A stretch of 64,000 nt of DNA from Mesorhizobium terrae (GTDB taxonomy: Bacteria > Pseudomonadota > Alphaproteobacteria > Rhizobiales > Rhizobiaceae), in NCBI RefSeq assembly GCF_008727715.1, contig NZ_CP044218.1:2428501-2492500 (forward strand), written 5' to 3'. The notes below the pieces were generated by a model, which saw nothing but the letters and a program-made list of their open reading frames with translations, was not told where the DNA came from and ran no database searches. Below, one piece after another: positions 16,483-25,634 of this stretch. Position numbers and translations under genes: made by a program. Position 1 is the stretch's first letter. Every line of letters begins with the position of its first letter.

Positions 16483-17412
16483 TCAAAGCGCCTTTTCGAG
16501 TTCCGGCAACACCTGGAAGAGATCGCCGACGATACCGTAGTCGGCAACTTGGAAGATCGGAGCTTCCTCGTCCTTGTTGATGGCGACGATGACCTTGCTA
16601 TCCTTCATGCCGGCAAGGTGCTGGATGGCGCCGGAGATGCCGCAAGCGATGTAGAGATCGGGGGCCACCACCTTGCCGGTCTGGCCAACCTGCCAGTCGT
16701 TGGGGGCGTAGCCAGCGTCCACTGCGGCGCGCGAGGCTCCGACGGCGGCGCCGAGCTTGTCTGCGACGGGAAGGATGACTTCCTGGAACTTCTCGGCTGA
16801 ACCCAGCGCACGACCACCCGAGATGATGATCTTGGCGGAAGTCAGCTCCGGGCGGTCGCTTTCCGACAGCTTGTTCTCGACGAAGGAGGACAGGCCGGGA
16901 TTGGCTGCAGCTGCAACGGTCTCGACCGACGCTGAGCCGCCTTCGGCAGCGGCCTGGAAGGACGCGGTGCGCACGGTGATCACCTTCTTGGCGCCGGCGG
17001 CCTGTACCGTCTGAATGGCATTGCCGGCATAGATCGGACGCTTGAAGGTATCGGACGACACCACTTCGATGATCTCGGAAACCTGGGCGACGTCGAGCAG
17101 GGCTGCAACGCGCGGCGCGATGTTCTTGCCGGTCGAGGTGGCTGCAGCGACGATGGTGTCGTAGTTGCCGGCCAGCGAAACGACGAGGGCCGCCGTAGGC
17201 TCCGCGAGGCGCTCGGTCAGTTCTTCGGCTTCGGCCAGGAGAACCTTGCGCACGCCCTTCAGCTTGGCAGCTGCGTCCGCGGCGGCCTTGGCACCCTTGC
17301 CGGCAACCAGAACGTCGACGTCGGAGCCGATCTTGAGAGCCGCCGACAGCGCCTTGGCCGTCTGGTCGGAGAGCGATGCGTTATCGTGTTCGGCGATGAG
17401 GAGAATTGCCAC
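16483..17412 (-). CDS. etfA: Electron transfer flavoprotein subunit alpha
   Basis: FAD-binding subunit of the heterodimeric flavoprotein that carries electrons from acyl-CoA dehydrogenases to the quinone pool through ETF:ubiquinone oxidoreductase. It has 309 residues and a GTG start. The N-terminal domain begins [11 protein letters not shown]. The C-terminal FAD region has the signatures [52 protein letters not shown] and [12 protein letters not shown]. It follows etfB by 24 bases and ends at a strong hairpin. Confidence 0.97.
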   Translation of the reverse strand: MAILLIAEHDNASLSDQTAKALSAALKIGSDVDVLVAGKGAKAAADAAAKLKGVRKVLLAEAEELTERLAEPTAALVVSLAGNYDTIVAAATSTGKNIAPRVAALLDVAQVSEIIEVVSSDTFKRPIYAGNAIQTVQAAGAKKVITVRTASFQAAAEGGSASVETVAAAANPGLSSFVENKLSESDRPELTSAKIIISGGRALGSAEKFQEVILPVADKLGAAVGASRAAVDAGYAPNDWQVGQTGKVVAPDLYIACGISGAIQHLAGMKDSKVIVAINKDEEAPIFQVADYGIVGDLFQVLPELEKAL

Positions 17413-17436
17413 TGTCTTGTTCCTTTCCGCTTCGCC

Positions 17437-18186
17437 TTAGAGCACGCCGGCTTCGTTCTTGAGCTTGTCGACGAGCTCGGCGACCGTCTTGACCTTGACG
17501 CCCGCCTTGCGGCGGCCCGGCTCCTCGGTCTTGATGACCTTGAGCTTGGGTGTCACATCGGCGCCGAAGTCGGCAGCGGTCTTTTCATCCAGCGGCTTCT
17601 TCTTGGCCTTCATGATGTTGGGCAGCGAAGCATAGCGCGGCTGATTCAGTCGCAAGTCCGCAGTCACGATGGCCGGCATCTTCAATTCGACCGTCTGCAG
17701 GCCGCCGTCGACCTCACGGGTGATTTTGGCTTTGTCGCCGGCCAGCTCGATCTTGGAGGCGAAGGTGCCCTGCGCCCAGCCGAGAAGGGCTGCCAGCATC
17801 TGGCCGGTCTGGTTGGAATCGTCGTCGATCGCCTGCTTGCCAAGGATAACCAGGCCCGGCTGTTCGGCCTCGACCACGCCCTTCAGCACCTTGGCGACAC
17901 CCAGTGGCTCCACCATCTCGTCGGACTTCACCAGGATCGCGCGATCGGCGCCCATGGCCAACGCCGTCCTCAGCGTCTCCTGTGCCTGCGCAGGCCCGAT
18001 CGAGACCACGATGATCTCCTCGGCCTTGCCCGCTTCCTTCAGGCGGATCGCCTCTTCGACGGCGATCTCGTCAAACGGGTTCATCGCCATCTTCACATTG
18101 GCGAGTTCCACGCCCGAGCCGTCCGCTTTCACGCGAACCTTCACATTCGCATCGACGACCCGCTTCACGGGCACCAGGACTTTCAT
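17437..18186 (-). CDS. etfB: Electron transfer flavoprotein subunit beta
   Basis: AMP-binding subunit of ETF, 249 residues. It starts [20 protein letters not shown] and contains the AMP-loop region [18 protein letters not shown] and the C-terminal arm that embraces the alpha subunit. GAGAGG precedes ATG 18186, which is preferred over an upstream in-frame start. It is the first gene of the etfBA operon, and the region 18187-18408 upstream probably holds its promoter. Confidence 0.97.
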   Translation of the reverse strand: MKVLVPVKRVVDANVKVRVKADGSGVELANVKMAMNPFDEIAVEEAIRLKEAGKAEEIIVVSIGPAQAQETLRTALAMGADRAILVKSDEMVEPLGVAKVLKGVVEAEQPGLVILGKQAIDDDSNQTGQMLAALLGWAQGTFASKIELAGDKAKITREVDGGLQTVELKMPAIVTADLRLNQPRYASLPNIMKAKKKPLDEKTAADFGADVTPKLKVIKTEEPGRRKAGVKVKTVAELVDKLKNEAGVL

Positions 18187-18408
18187 CTGTCTCTCACCTC
18201 TCAAGATGCATTCGGGGCGCTATAACAGTACCGGCCCGCTCAGGGTTGTCGAATGCCGACATTTCGGACGCAAATTCTGTAGTTCGCCCGCCAAATCTCG
18301 GTTGCCTGCACGGTGGCTTACGCGGCTTCCCCAGGCGCGCGGGACCGTAGTTGTGAGTGACGTGAACGTCAATATCGCCAGAATGCCCAAATCGGTTGAA
18401 TGCAAAAC

Positions 18409-19188
18409 CTATTGCCTGCCCCAGCGGGGCGCGGGTTTGGTCTCGGTTGCAGGTGGCGGCGGCACCTGTCCGGTTTCAGTTGAAACCGGGGTAGCGGTTT
18501 CATCATCCTCGTCGTCCAGCAGGGGGACACCACGGCTGCGCAGCACCACGACCAGCACCGCGCCGGTGACAATGCCGCCAATATGGCAGGCCCAGGAGAT
18601 CTGATCCTGGCCGCCCATGGCGAACATGACGAACTGCAGCAGGATCCAGAGGAGGAGCACGATGTAGGCGCGGATGCGCAGCGGAATGCGCGCGAAGGCC
18701 AGCACCCACACTTTCACGCGGGGATAGAGGATGAGATAGGCCGCGACCACCCCGGCGATCGCGCCGGAGGCGCCGATCAGCGGCTGTTCGGAGCCTGGCG
18801 CCACCCAGCCGTGGAAAAATGCGCCTCCCACGGCGCTAGCCATGTAAAAGATCAGATAACGGACATGACCGAGGGCATCCTCGACATTGTCGCCGAACAC
18901 CCACAGGAACAGCATGTTGCCGCCGAGATGAAAAATGTCCGCATGCAGAAAGGAATAGGTCACGTAGCTGAGGTTCGCCGGAATGACGACAAATTGCGGC
19001 GACAGTTCCGCAGTGTGATGGACGATGGACGGGATGAAGCCGTAGCTGAGTGCCGCGCCCGCCGCGAAATCGTCGCCGGCCAATCGCGTCGTCAGATAGA
19101 CGGCGACATTCAGAACGATCAGCCCGATCGTCACATAGGCGTGCCGAATGCGACGCAGGTGGTTCGAATCGTAAAGCGGAATGAACAT
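18409..19188 (-). CDS. Rhomboid family intramembrane serine protease
   Basis: A 259-residue membrane protease with six or seven helices. Catalytic Ser141 lies in GASGAIAG and His202 in ACHIGG; the transmembrane-2 motif H82-x4-H-x3-N91 (FLHADIFHLGGN) is complete. A polar, Pro- and Thr-rich tail of about 40 residues follows the last helix. Rhomboids cut transmembrane substrates in the lipid bilayer; the substrate here is unknown. It is likely active, as all key residues are present. Confidence 0.92.
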   Translation of the reverse strand: MFIPLYDSNHLRRIRHAYVTIGLIVLNVAVYLTTRLAGDDFAAGAALSYGFIPSIVHHTAELSPQFVVIPANLSYVTYSFLHADIFHLGGNMLFLWVFGDNVEDALGHVRYLIFYMASAVGGAFFHGWVAPGSEQPLIGASGAIAGVVAAYLILYPRVKVWVLAFARIPLRIRAYIVLLLWILLQFVMFAMGGQDQISWACHIGGIVTGAVLVVVLRSRGVPLLDDEDDETATPVSTETGQVPPPPATETKPAPRWGRQ

Positions 19189-19233
19189 GCGGCTGGCTTC
19201 CGCCCCTTGGGTGTCACATCCGCTACGTTCAAA

Positions 19234-19815
19234 TCAGCGGTTTTTGCCCGGCACCCATAACACGTCGGTCTTTCCGTTGTCATTGACCGTGCGCGCGGCG
19301 ACGAACAGGAAGTCGGAGAGGCGATTGACGTATTTGATCGCTTCGCTGCCGACGATCTCGGCCGGGTCCTGAGCCAGGGCGATCATGACGCGTTCGGCGC
19401 GGCGCGTCACCGTTCGAGCCAGGTGAAGTGCTGCCGCGGCCGGTGAGCCGCCATTCAGCACGAAGGACTTCAGCGGCTGCAAATCCTTGTTGAGCAGATC
19501 GATGTCCTTCTCCAGCCGGTCGACTTGCGAGGCGACGATACGCAGCGGCTCATAGTCCAGCGGCTTGCCGTCGTCCGGAACGGCGAGGTCGGCACCTAGG
19601 TCGAACAGGTCGTTCTGGATGCGACCGAGCATCGCATCGATCGCCGGATGCGCGACCATCGTGTGCTGGCGTGCCATGCCGATGCAGGCATTTGCCTCGT
19701 CCACCGTGCCATAGGCGTCGACGCGAAGGTCCGATTTCAGGCGCCTGGCACCGGTGCCAAGGCCGGTGGTGCCGTCATCGCCGGTTCGGGTATAAATCTT
19801 GTTGAGCTTGACCAA
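19234..19815 (-). CDS. Cob(I)alamin adenosyltransferase, PduO type
   Basis: Transfers adenosyl from ATP to cob(I)alamin to make adenosylcobalamin, 193 residues. The N-terminal ATP loop is KIYTRTGDDGTTGLGTGARR and the middle has VDAYGTVDEANACIG; the C-terminal signature is LNRLSDFLF-like (YVNRLSDFLFVAARTVN). The start is a TTG at 19815 with GGGAGG six bases upstream. It lies 23 bases after the upstream HIG1-type gene, so the two may be cotranscribed. No cobalamin riboswitch is evident. Confidence 0.93.
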   Translation of the reverse strand: MVKLNKIYTRTGDDGTTGLGTGARRLKSDLRVDAYGTVDEANACIGMARQHTMVAHPAIDAMLGRIQNDLFDLGADLAVPDDGKPLDYEPLRIVASQVDRLEKDIDLLNKDLQPLKSFVLNGGSPAAAALHLARTVTRRAERVMIALAQDPAEIVGSEAIKYVNRLSDFLFVAARTVNDNGKTDVLWVPGKNR

Positions 19816-19838
19816 GCCGTCCTCCCGGTCTCGCGCCG

Positions 19839-20030
19839 CTACTTTCGGGTGAGGTAGACGGCCACCATGATCAGCACAAGCGCCACGAACTGCAGCAACA
19901 CACGCGCCTGCATGAGCTTGTTCGATGTTACGCCGGAGCCGCCACGCATCATGTTGATCAGCCCGCGGATCAGAACCGCGACGACCGCGATCATGACGAT
20001 GATGGCGAGGATGTTGAAGACAGTGGCCAT
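19839..20030 (-). CDS. HIG1-type twin transmembrane protein
   Basis: A 63-residue peptide with two membrane helices (about 4-25 and 43-60) joined by a short polar loop containing SNKLMQARVLLQFVAL. That loop and helix pattern matches HIG1/twin-transmembrane proteins, whose mitochondrial relatives bind respiratory supercomplexes. GGAAG precedes the ATG at 20030. It lies between an SDR gene and pduO on one strand, consistent with an operon. A respiratory role is inferred only from the family. Confidence 0.8.
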   Translation of the reverse strand: MATVFNILAIIVMIAVVAVLIRGLINMMRGGSGVTSNKLMQARVLLQFVALVLIMVAVYLTRK

Positions 20031-20047
20031 TGCAACTTCCGTTTCGT

Positions 20048-20914
20048 TCAAGCGCGCTTTGCGAGGATGCGGTAAAGTGTCGAGGCAGGCAGCAGGCGCT
20101 TCAGCACCACTCCTATCTTGGCAGGCACCGTTACCACATAGTGCGGCCGGGGGCGTTGCGACAGAAGTGCATGGGTGAGAACTTTGTAGACGGCTTCCGG
20201 ACCGAGCTTATAGGGCGATTTGACGCCACCGGCTTGCAATCTTTGTAGCTGCGCCTGGTAGGCTGCGCGATGCGCCGAATTCTCGTGGTCGATGTTCTTG
20301 AGAAACCAGGACAGGCCGTTGCTGGCAATCTTCGAGGCGATCGGGCCCGGCTCGATCAATGAGACGTGGATGCCGCTGCCTTCCAGTTCTTGGCGCAGGC
20401 ACAACATCAAGCCTTCAAGTGCGTGTTTGGACGCAGCGTAGGCGCCGCGGAATGGCAACGGCGTCAGGCCGAGGATCGAGGAACAATGGACGATGCGGCC
20501 GTGGCCTTGAGCACGCATCAGCGGAACGATGCGGCGGGTAAGGTCATGCCAGCCGAAAAAATTGGCCTCGAATTGTTCTCTGAGCGCTGCTACCGGCAAA
20601 TCCTCGACCGCTCCCGGCTGGGCGTGAGCGCCATTGTTGTAGAGCGCATCCAGACGGCCGCCGGTGCGTGCACTTATTGTTTCGACCAGAGCGGCGATCG
20701 AATCCGGCTCCCGATAATCGAGATAGAAGGCTTCGATGCCGTCGACTTCGAGTGCGGCTATGTCTTCGGCCTTGCGGGCGGTAGCGAACACGCGCCAACC
20801 CTCGCGCTTCAGCGCTCGAGCGCAATAGGCGCCAATGCCGGAAGAAGCGCCAGTGACGATGATCGTCCGTGGCGCCGGAGATGCGGGGTTGTCGGGTTCG
20901 GCGAGGCTTGCCAT
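20048..20914 (-). CDS. SDR family NAD(P)-dependent oxidoreductase
   Basis: Classical short-chain dehydrogenase, 288 residues. The cofactor loop is TGASSGIGAYCA, the NAG-like motif is NNGAHAQPG, the catalytic Ser is in HCSSILG and the Tyr-Lys pair in AYAASKHALEG. The C-terminal extension with KSPYKLGPEAVYKVL resembles SDRs annotated as possible fatty or steroid dehydrogenases. Start at the second in-frame ATG (20914). It is divergent from the YihY gene, with 56 bases between the starts. Substrate unknown. Confidence 0.88.
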   Translation of the reverse strand: MASLAEPDNPASPAPRTIIVTGASSGIGAYCARALKREGWRVFATARKAEDIAALEVDGIEAFYLDYREPDSIAALVETISARTGGRLDALYNNGAHAQPGAVEDLPVAALREQFEANFFGWHDLTRRIVPLMRAQGHGRIVHCSSILGLTPLPFRGAYAASKHALEGLMLCLRQELEGSGIHVSLIEPGPIASKIASNGLSWFLKNIDHENSAHRAAYQAQLQRLQAGGVKSPYKLGPEAVYKVLTHALLSQRPRPHYVVTVPAKIGVVLKRLLPASTLYRILAKRA

Positions 20915-20970
20915 ATGCCGCATTCACTTCCCATATTCGCCGCCTGGAAACAACCGGAGGGAAAGCGTCG

Positions 20971-21822
20971 TTGCTGCGGACCATCGTTGCCTTCCGTCGT
21001 GTGCTCTACGACGCGCTCGGTCATTTCAACAATGACGACGGATGGGCCATGGCCAGTCATCTGGCCATCACCTCGCTGATGGCGCTGTTTCCGTTCCTGA
21101 TCTTCGCCACCACGCTGGCGAGCTTTCTCGGCGCGCAGGCTTATGTGGAAACCGTGGTACCGCTCGTGTTCGACACTTGGCCGGAGCAGATCGCCAAGCC
21201 GATCGCGCGCGAAGTCATCAACGTTCTGACCGTGCGACGCACCGATCTGTTGACTTACGGCGTGCTTCTGGCCGGGTTCTTCGCCTCGAACGGCATCGAG
21301 GCGCTGCGGACGTCGCTCAACCGCGCCTATCGCATGACCGAGACACGCTCGCTGATTTATCGCCGCGCCCAGAGCATTGTTTTCGTACTCATTGCCACGG
21401 CAGGTTCGCTCGCCATCAGTCTGCTTCTGGTCTTCGCGCCTCTGTTGGCGAGGCTGGCGGAAGTGCATTTTGACTGGATCGGTCCTTATATGGGCACGAT
21501 CACGCTGTGGCGTTTCGTCATCGCCTCGGCCGTGATCGTGTTTGCCCTGTTTGCCGTGCACATCTGGCTGCCGATGGGGCGGCGGAGCATTGTCTCGATC
21601 ATGCCCGGTATCGCCTTCACGCTGATCGGCTGGCTGGTCGGTTCAACGATCTTCGCCACCTATCTCGACCACTTTTCGTCCTATGTGACGACCTATGCCG
21701 GTCTGGCATCGATCATGATCGCGGTCGTCTTCCTCTATATCGTTTCGGTGATCTTCATCCTCGGTGGTGAATTGAATGCCGCCATCAGCCGTTATCTGGA
21801 GGCCCGCGCCCGCGTCGGTTGA
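20971..21822 (+). CDS. YihY/UPF0761 family inner membrane protein
   Basis: An integral membrane protein of 283 residues, YihY/BrkB (formerly RNase BN-like) family. Six hydrophobic segments are visible. The signature region DDGWAMASHLAITSLMALFPFLIF near the N-terminus and LVGSTIFATYLDHFSSYVTTYAGL then IAVVFLYIVSVIFILGGELNA are typical. The TTG start at 20971 has GGAGGGA eight bases upstream; the ATG frame beginning at 20869 would run into the divergent SDR start. The 3' end overlaps the convergent permease gene by 31 bases. Molecular function is not established. Confidence 0.87.
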   Translation: MLRTIVAFRRVLYDALGHFNNDDGWAMASHLAITSLMALFPFLIFATTLASFLGAQAYVETVVPLVFDTWPEQIAKPIAREVINVLTVRRTDLLTYGVLLAGFFASNGIEALRTSLNRAYRMTETRSLIYRRAQSIVFVLIATAGSLAISLLLVFAPLLARLAEVHFDWIGPYMGTITLWRFVIASAVIVFALFAVHIWLPMGRRSIVSIMPGIAFTLIGWLVGSTIFATYLDHFSSYVTTYAGLASIMIAVVFLYIVSVIFILGGELNAAISRYLEARARVG

Positions 21823-22679
21823 GCGGTGGCCAATCCGACGCCGAAGGTGGTGATCGCCATGCCGACGATTTGGATGAAGTTCAGCTGCTCGCCGAACAGG
21901 ACCCAGGCCATCACTGCCGTCACCGCGGGCACCAGATAAAACAACGAGGCGACCTTCGACATCTCGCCTTCGCGGATCATCACCATCAACAGGAAGATGG
22001 CGCCGACTGAAAGCACGAGCACCAGCCAGGCCATTGCGAAGATGAAATCGCCGTTGACGGTGAAGGTCTGGGTCTCGAAGGCGAGGCTTGCGACGACCAT
22101 CACCACTGTTCCGCCGACATATTGCCAGAAGGTCGAGGCGACGAGGTCGCCCGACGAAGCGAAGCGCTTTTGCCAGACCGTGCCGGCGCTCATGGCGATC
22201 ACCGAGACGAGGGATGCCGTCAAAGTGGCCGCGGTGACGCCTCCACCCAATGTGCCGAGCTTTGGCCACAAGACGACGATGACGCCGACAAAGCCGACCG
22301 CCAGCCCGATCCAGTGACGCGGTTTGATTTGCTCACCCAGCAGCTTGCCGGCCATGACCGCGGTGATCAGCGGTTGCAGGCCGACGATCAGGGCCGAGAT
22401 GCCAGCGGGCAGGCCGCGATGGATCGCCCAGAACACGGCACCAAGATAGATGCCATGCATGAGAACACCGGCGATGATCGCATGCTGGGCCTGCTTGCGG
22501 TTCGGCCAGCGTGCCTTGAGCACCGTGATCAGGACGGCGAACAGCGCGGCGGCGATGGCGAAACGGATAGCGAGAAAAGTGAACGGTTCGGCCCAGGGCA
22601 TGGCGTAGCGGGCGCCAATGAAGCCCGTTGCCCACAGCACGACGAAGGTGGCGGGAATGAACCGCTTGAATTCGTGCAT
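21792..22679 (-). CDS. DMT superfamily permease (EamA)
   Basis: Ten-helix drug/metabolite transporter, 295 residues, with two EamA repeats (about residues 8-140 and 150-285). Glycine-rich helix starts such as LWATGFIGARYAMPWAEPFTF and the C-terminal LFGEQLNFIQIVGMAITTFGV are characteristic. The start is the ATG at 22679 (MHEFKRFIP). It likely exports or imports small metabolites or amino acids; the substrate cannot be told from sequence. It overlaps the 3' end of the YihY gene by 31 bases. Confidence 0.88.
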   Translation of the reverse strand: MHEFKRFIPATFVVLWATGFIGARYAMPWAEPFTFLAIRFAIAAALFAVLITVLKARWPNRKQAQHAIIAGVLMHGIYLGAVFWAIHRGLPAGISALIVGLQPLITAVMAGKLLGEQIKPRHWIGLAVGFVGVIVVLWPKLGTLGGGVTAATLTASLVSVIAMSAGTVWQKRFASSGDLVASTFWQYVGGTVVMVVASLAFETQTFTVNGDFIFAMAWLVLVLSVGAIFLLMVMIREGEMSKVASLFYLVPAVTAVMAWVLFGEQLNFIQIVGMAITTFGVGLATAQPTRARASR

Positions 22680-22798
22680 GGGTTGCTGGTCCACTTTCTT
22701 GTGAGAAGGGCGCTGCTCTAGCCCGGGGCGATCGCCCGGCAAAGCGAAAACGGCTTACGTTTAAAGTAACGCGAATTGAAGTTGCTGTCGGGCCAGGC

Positions 22799-23674
22799 CT
22801 ATAGGCCAATCATCTGCCTGATCTCTTCTGGGCTCGTGCCGCCAGTACGCAACGCAGCCAGACCGGTGTCCTTGAGGCTTTTCGACAGTTTGCGTCCGTC
22901 CGGACCGAGTATCAGCTTGTGGTGGAAATAGCCTGGTTGCGGCAGGCCGAGCACGTTCTGCAGGAGCCTCTGCACGGATGTTGCGTGGAACAGGTCCATG
23001 CCGCGCACGATATGGGTCACACCCTGCAGTGCGTCGTCCATCACGACGGAAAGATGGTAGCTGGTCGGGATGTCGCGGCGTGCGAGGATGATATCACCCC
23101 AATCCTGCGGCCGCGCTTCGACGCGGTTCGCAGCCGACAGCGTCGTGTCCCCAAATTCCGTCCAGGAAAGATCGTGGTCGAGGCGCGAGAGGGCTGCCGC
23201 GACGTCGAGCCGCCAGGCGAAGGGTGTTCCTTCGGCCATGCGTGCCTCGCGCTCTTTGAGCGACAAGGTCTTGTCGATCGCCGGATAGATCGGCACGCCG
23301 TCGGGATCGCGCGGCCAATCGCGCCCACGCCGCTCGCGTTCCGAGATGAAGGCGCGGATATCGCCCCTGCTCATGAAGGCGGGGTAGACGAGCTCCTCGG
23401 CGATCAGCCGGTCGAGCGCGGCACGGTATTCATCGAAATGCTCGGATTGCCGCCGCACAGGTTCCTCCCAGCGCAAGCCGAGCCATTCGAGGTCGCGATA
23501 GATGCCGGTTTCGAATTCCGGCGTGCAGCGGGTTGTATCGATGTCCTCGATACGCAGCAGCAACCGAGCGCCGACATTGGCGGCCAGCTGCTGGTTGAGC
23601 AGCGCCGAGTAGGCGTGGCCGAGATGGAGCTCGCCGTTCGGACTTGGCGCGAAGCGGAATGTCAGGAGTGTCAT
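22799..23674 (-). CDS. gluQ: Glutamyl-Q tRNA(Asp) synthetase
   Basis: Truncated glutamyl-tRNA synthetase paralogue of 291 residues that attaches glutamate to queuosine of tRNA-Asp. The HIGH motif is NGELHLGHAYSALL near residue 13, and KMSKS appears as KLSKSLKDTG. No anticodon-binding domain follows, which separates it from GltX. The ATG at 23674 (MTLLTFRFAPSPNGEL) is the normal start. It is divergent from the AlkA-like gene, with 73 bases between starts. Confidence 0.93.
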   Translation of the reverse strand: MTLLTFRFAPSPNGELHLGHAYSALLNQQLAANVGARLLLRIEDIDTTRCTPEFETGIYRDLEWLGLRWEEPVRRQSEHFDEYRAALDRLIAEELVYPAFMSRGDIRAFISERERRGRDWPRDPDGVPIYPAIDKTLSLKEREARMAEGTPFAWRLDVAAALSRLDHDLSWTEFGDTTLSAANRVEARPQDWGDIILARRDIPTSYHLSVVMDDALQGVTHIVRGMDLFHATSVQRLLQNVLGLPQPGYFHHKLILGPDGRKLSKSLKDTGLAALRTGGTSPEEIRQMIGL

Positions 23675-23747
23675 CGGCGGGCGGCAATCGGGTTTTGCAA
23701 GCGTCAATCGGATTGCTACCTTGCCCGTCCTCCACGGACAAGGAACC

Positions 23748-24389
23748 ATGCAGCGCATCGCCTCCCTCGACGACATTGCAGCCGGGCTCGACGCGTTGTG
23801 CCGCATCGACCCGCGCCTTGAGCCGGTGCGCGTATTTGCCGGCGAAGTGCCGCTGCGCCTCTCCGAGCCGGGTTTCGCAAACCTTGCCTCCATCATCGTC
23901 TCGCAGCAGGTGTCGCGTGCCAGCGCCGATGCGATCTTCGGCCGGCTTACCCGGTTGCTCGATCCATTGACGCCCGAGGCCATTCTCGGCGCCGGTGAGG
24001 ATGTGTTTCGTGAGGCCGGCCTGTCGCGGCCGAAACAGCGCGGGCTGATCGCCATCGCCGAAGCCGTCGCGGGTGGGCTCGACCTCTATCATCTGTGTTC
24101 GCTGGAGGCCGGCGAGGCTATTGCCGAGCTCACCGCGGTTCCAGGCATCGGTCCGTGGACGGCGGAATGTTACCTGCTTTTCGCCGCCGGCCATCCGGAC
24201 ATCTTTCCAGCGAAGGATGTCGCGCTGCAGAGCGCGGTCGGTCACGCGCTGTCGATCGAGCCGCGTCCAGCGGAGAGAAAACTCATCGCGCTGGCCGAAT
24301 CATGGGCACCGTGGCGAGGCGTCGCGGCGCGACTTTTCTGGTCCTATTACAGAGAATTGAAGGGCAGGGATGCCGCTCCGCCTGCCTGA
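23748..24389 (+). CDS. DNA-3-methyladenine glycosylase II (AlkA-like)
   Basis: HhH-GPD base-excision glycosylase, 213 residues, removing alkylated purines. A helix-hairpin-helix is visible as LTAVPGIGPWTAECY, followed by the catalytic Asp in DIFPAKDVAL. The N-terminal part has IIVSQQVSRASADAIFGRL, typical of the AlkA/Mag fold. It lacks the AlkA N-terminal beta domain, so it is closer to short MAG-type enzymes. ATG 23748 is preceded by AAGGAA. Just after the stop, a weak hairpin (about 24394-24420) ends in TTTT. Confidence 0.88.
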   Translation: MQRIASLDDIAAGLDALCRIDPRLEPVRVFAGEVPLRLSEPGFANLASIIVSQQVSRASADAIFGRLTRLLDPLTPEAILGAGEDVFREAGLSRPKQRGLIAIAEAVAGGLDLYHLCSLEAGEAIAELTAVPGIGPWTAECYLLFAAGHPDIFPAKDVALQSAVGHALSIEPRPAERKLIALAESWAPWRGVAARLFWSYYRELKGRDAAPPA

Positions 24390-24393
24390 GCCA

Positions 24394-24420
24394 TAAAAAA
24401 GCATAAAAATCATGCCTTTT
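24394..24420 (+). terminator. Weak A/T-rich terminator after alkA
   Basis: An AAAAGCAT arm and ATGC-CTTTT arm form a short imperfect stem, followed by T-rich sequence, just after the glycosylase stop. Confidence 0.4.
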
Positions 24421-24517
24421 CAGGGGGTGTTCGATGCGGCTCCCCGCTTCACATCCCTGTCATGTCGGGCTTACAGTATCCGCGCCGTTCGGTTTGAGAA
24501 CCAAGGAGGCAAACAAC

Positions 24518-25075
24518 GTGACGGTTGCCGTATCTCCGGATGGGCTTCCCGCACTGGTGCTGAATGCGGACTACCGTCCGCTCAGCTATTACCCGCTTTC
24601 GCTCTGGTCCTGGCAGGACGCGATCAAGGCGGTGTTCCTCGACCGCGTCAACATCGTTGCCGAGTACGAGCACGCGGTGTCCTCGCCGAATTTCTCGATG
24701 AAACTGCCCTCGGTGGTCAGCCTGAAGGCCTATGTGAAGCCGTCCCGCTATCCGGCCTTCACGCGTTTCAACGTATTCCTGCGTGACCGCTTCCAATGCC
24801 AGTATTGCGGGACGCCAGAGGACCTCACCTTCGACCACGTGGTCCCGCGTCATCGCGGCGGTGCGACGACGTGGGAAAATGTGGTCGCCGCCTGCTCCCC
24901 CTGCAATCTGCGCAAGGGCGGCATGATGCCTTCCCAGGCCAAGATGTGGCCGCTGCAGAAGCCGTTCCAGCCGACCGTGCACGACCTCCACAACAATGGC
25001 CGCCTGTTCCCACCCAACCATCTGCATGAAAGCTGGATGGATTATCTGTACTGGGATGTTGAACTGGAGCCCTGA
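24518..25075 (+). CDS. HNH endonuclease domain protein
   Basis: A 185-residue HNH protein. The zinc-coordinating pair CQYCG and the later CSPCN bracket the HNH core [21 protein letters not shown] (about residues 93-135). The N-terminal half ([23 protein letters not shown]) matches a conserved family found in many alphaproteobacteria. GTG 24518 with AAGGAGG upstream is preferred to the far ATG. It is single-copy housekeeping-like rather than part of a mobile intron: there is no intron or homing context. Target is unknown. Confidence 0.88.
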   Translation: MTVAVSPDGLPALVLNADYRPLSYYPLSLWSWQDAIKAVFLDRVNIVAEYEHAVSSPNFSMKLPSVVSLKAYVKPSRYPAFTRFNVFLRDRFQCQYCGTPEDLTFDHVVPRHRGGATTWENVVAACSPCNLRKGGMMPSQAKMWPLQKPFQPTVHDLHNNGRLFPPNHLHESWMDYLYWDVELEP

Positions 25076-25086
25076 GGCCCCTTCAT

Positions 25087-25602
25087 TCAAGCGCGCTTGT
25101 AAGCCCCGCGGAAAGCAATAGCCGCGAGGATCACGCTGGCAATGGCGTTCCAGCCGGCCAGCGACAGGCCGAGAATGCGCAGCGCCGCCTTGTCGCAGGA
25201 CGGCGGCACGAACTTGTCCAGCACGTCGAGCACGCCCTTGCCGCCGGTATCGACCGGTCCCGCCACATTGGTGCAGTCGGTCGGTCCCGGCCACCATGCC
25301 CACTCGACGCCGGAATGGTAGATGCCGAGATAGAGACCGTAGACCATCAGAAGACCGCCGACGACGAGCAAGGCGCGGGTGATCCAGGCAGGAAGTTTGA
25401 AGACCGCGGCAAGCACCGCGAGCAACATCAGCGGGACGCCGACGTAGTACGGGATGCGCTGCTCGTAACAGAGCTTGCACGGGATGTAGCCGCCTATGTA
25501 CTGGAAGGCGAGTGCCGAGCCGACGGTCGCGGCCATGGCCACGGTCAGGAACGCGGCGGTGAGCATCGGTCCGCGTGTCGGTGTTGTCATGGATTGGGAC
25601 AT
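25087..25602 (-). CDS. dsbB: Disulfide bond formation protein DsbB
   Basis: Inner-membrane quinone reductase that re-oxidises DsbA, 171 residues with four helices. The first cysteine pair is PCKLC in the first periplasmic loop; the second is DCTNVAG...PPSCDK in the second loop. ATG 25602 (MSQSMTTPTRG) has an alternative at the next ATG four codons on. It follows the YqaA gene by 32 bases on the same strand. The loop between the pairs is longer than in E. coli, as in other alphaproteobacteria. Confidence 0.9.
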   Translation of the reverse strand: MSQSMTTPTRGPMLTAAFLTVAMAATVGSALAFQYIGGYIPCKLCYEQRIPYYVGVPLMLLAVLAAVFKLPAWITRALLVVGGLLMVYGLYLGIYHSGVEWAWWPGPTDCTNVAGPVDTGGKGVLDVLDKFVPPSCDKAALRILGLSLAGWNAIASVILAAIAFRGAYKRA

Positions 25603-25634
25603 GTCGGTTCGCTCCTGTGGTCGGCGCTCTTCGT

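Noticed and set aside
22716..22740. GGGCGATCGCCC palindrome as a terminator of gluQ
   Set aside because: It has no T tract and lies about 80 bases upstream of the gluQ end on that strand's downstream side without a clear function.
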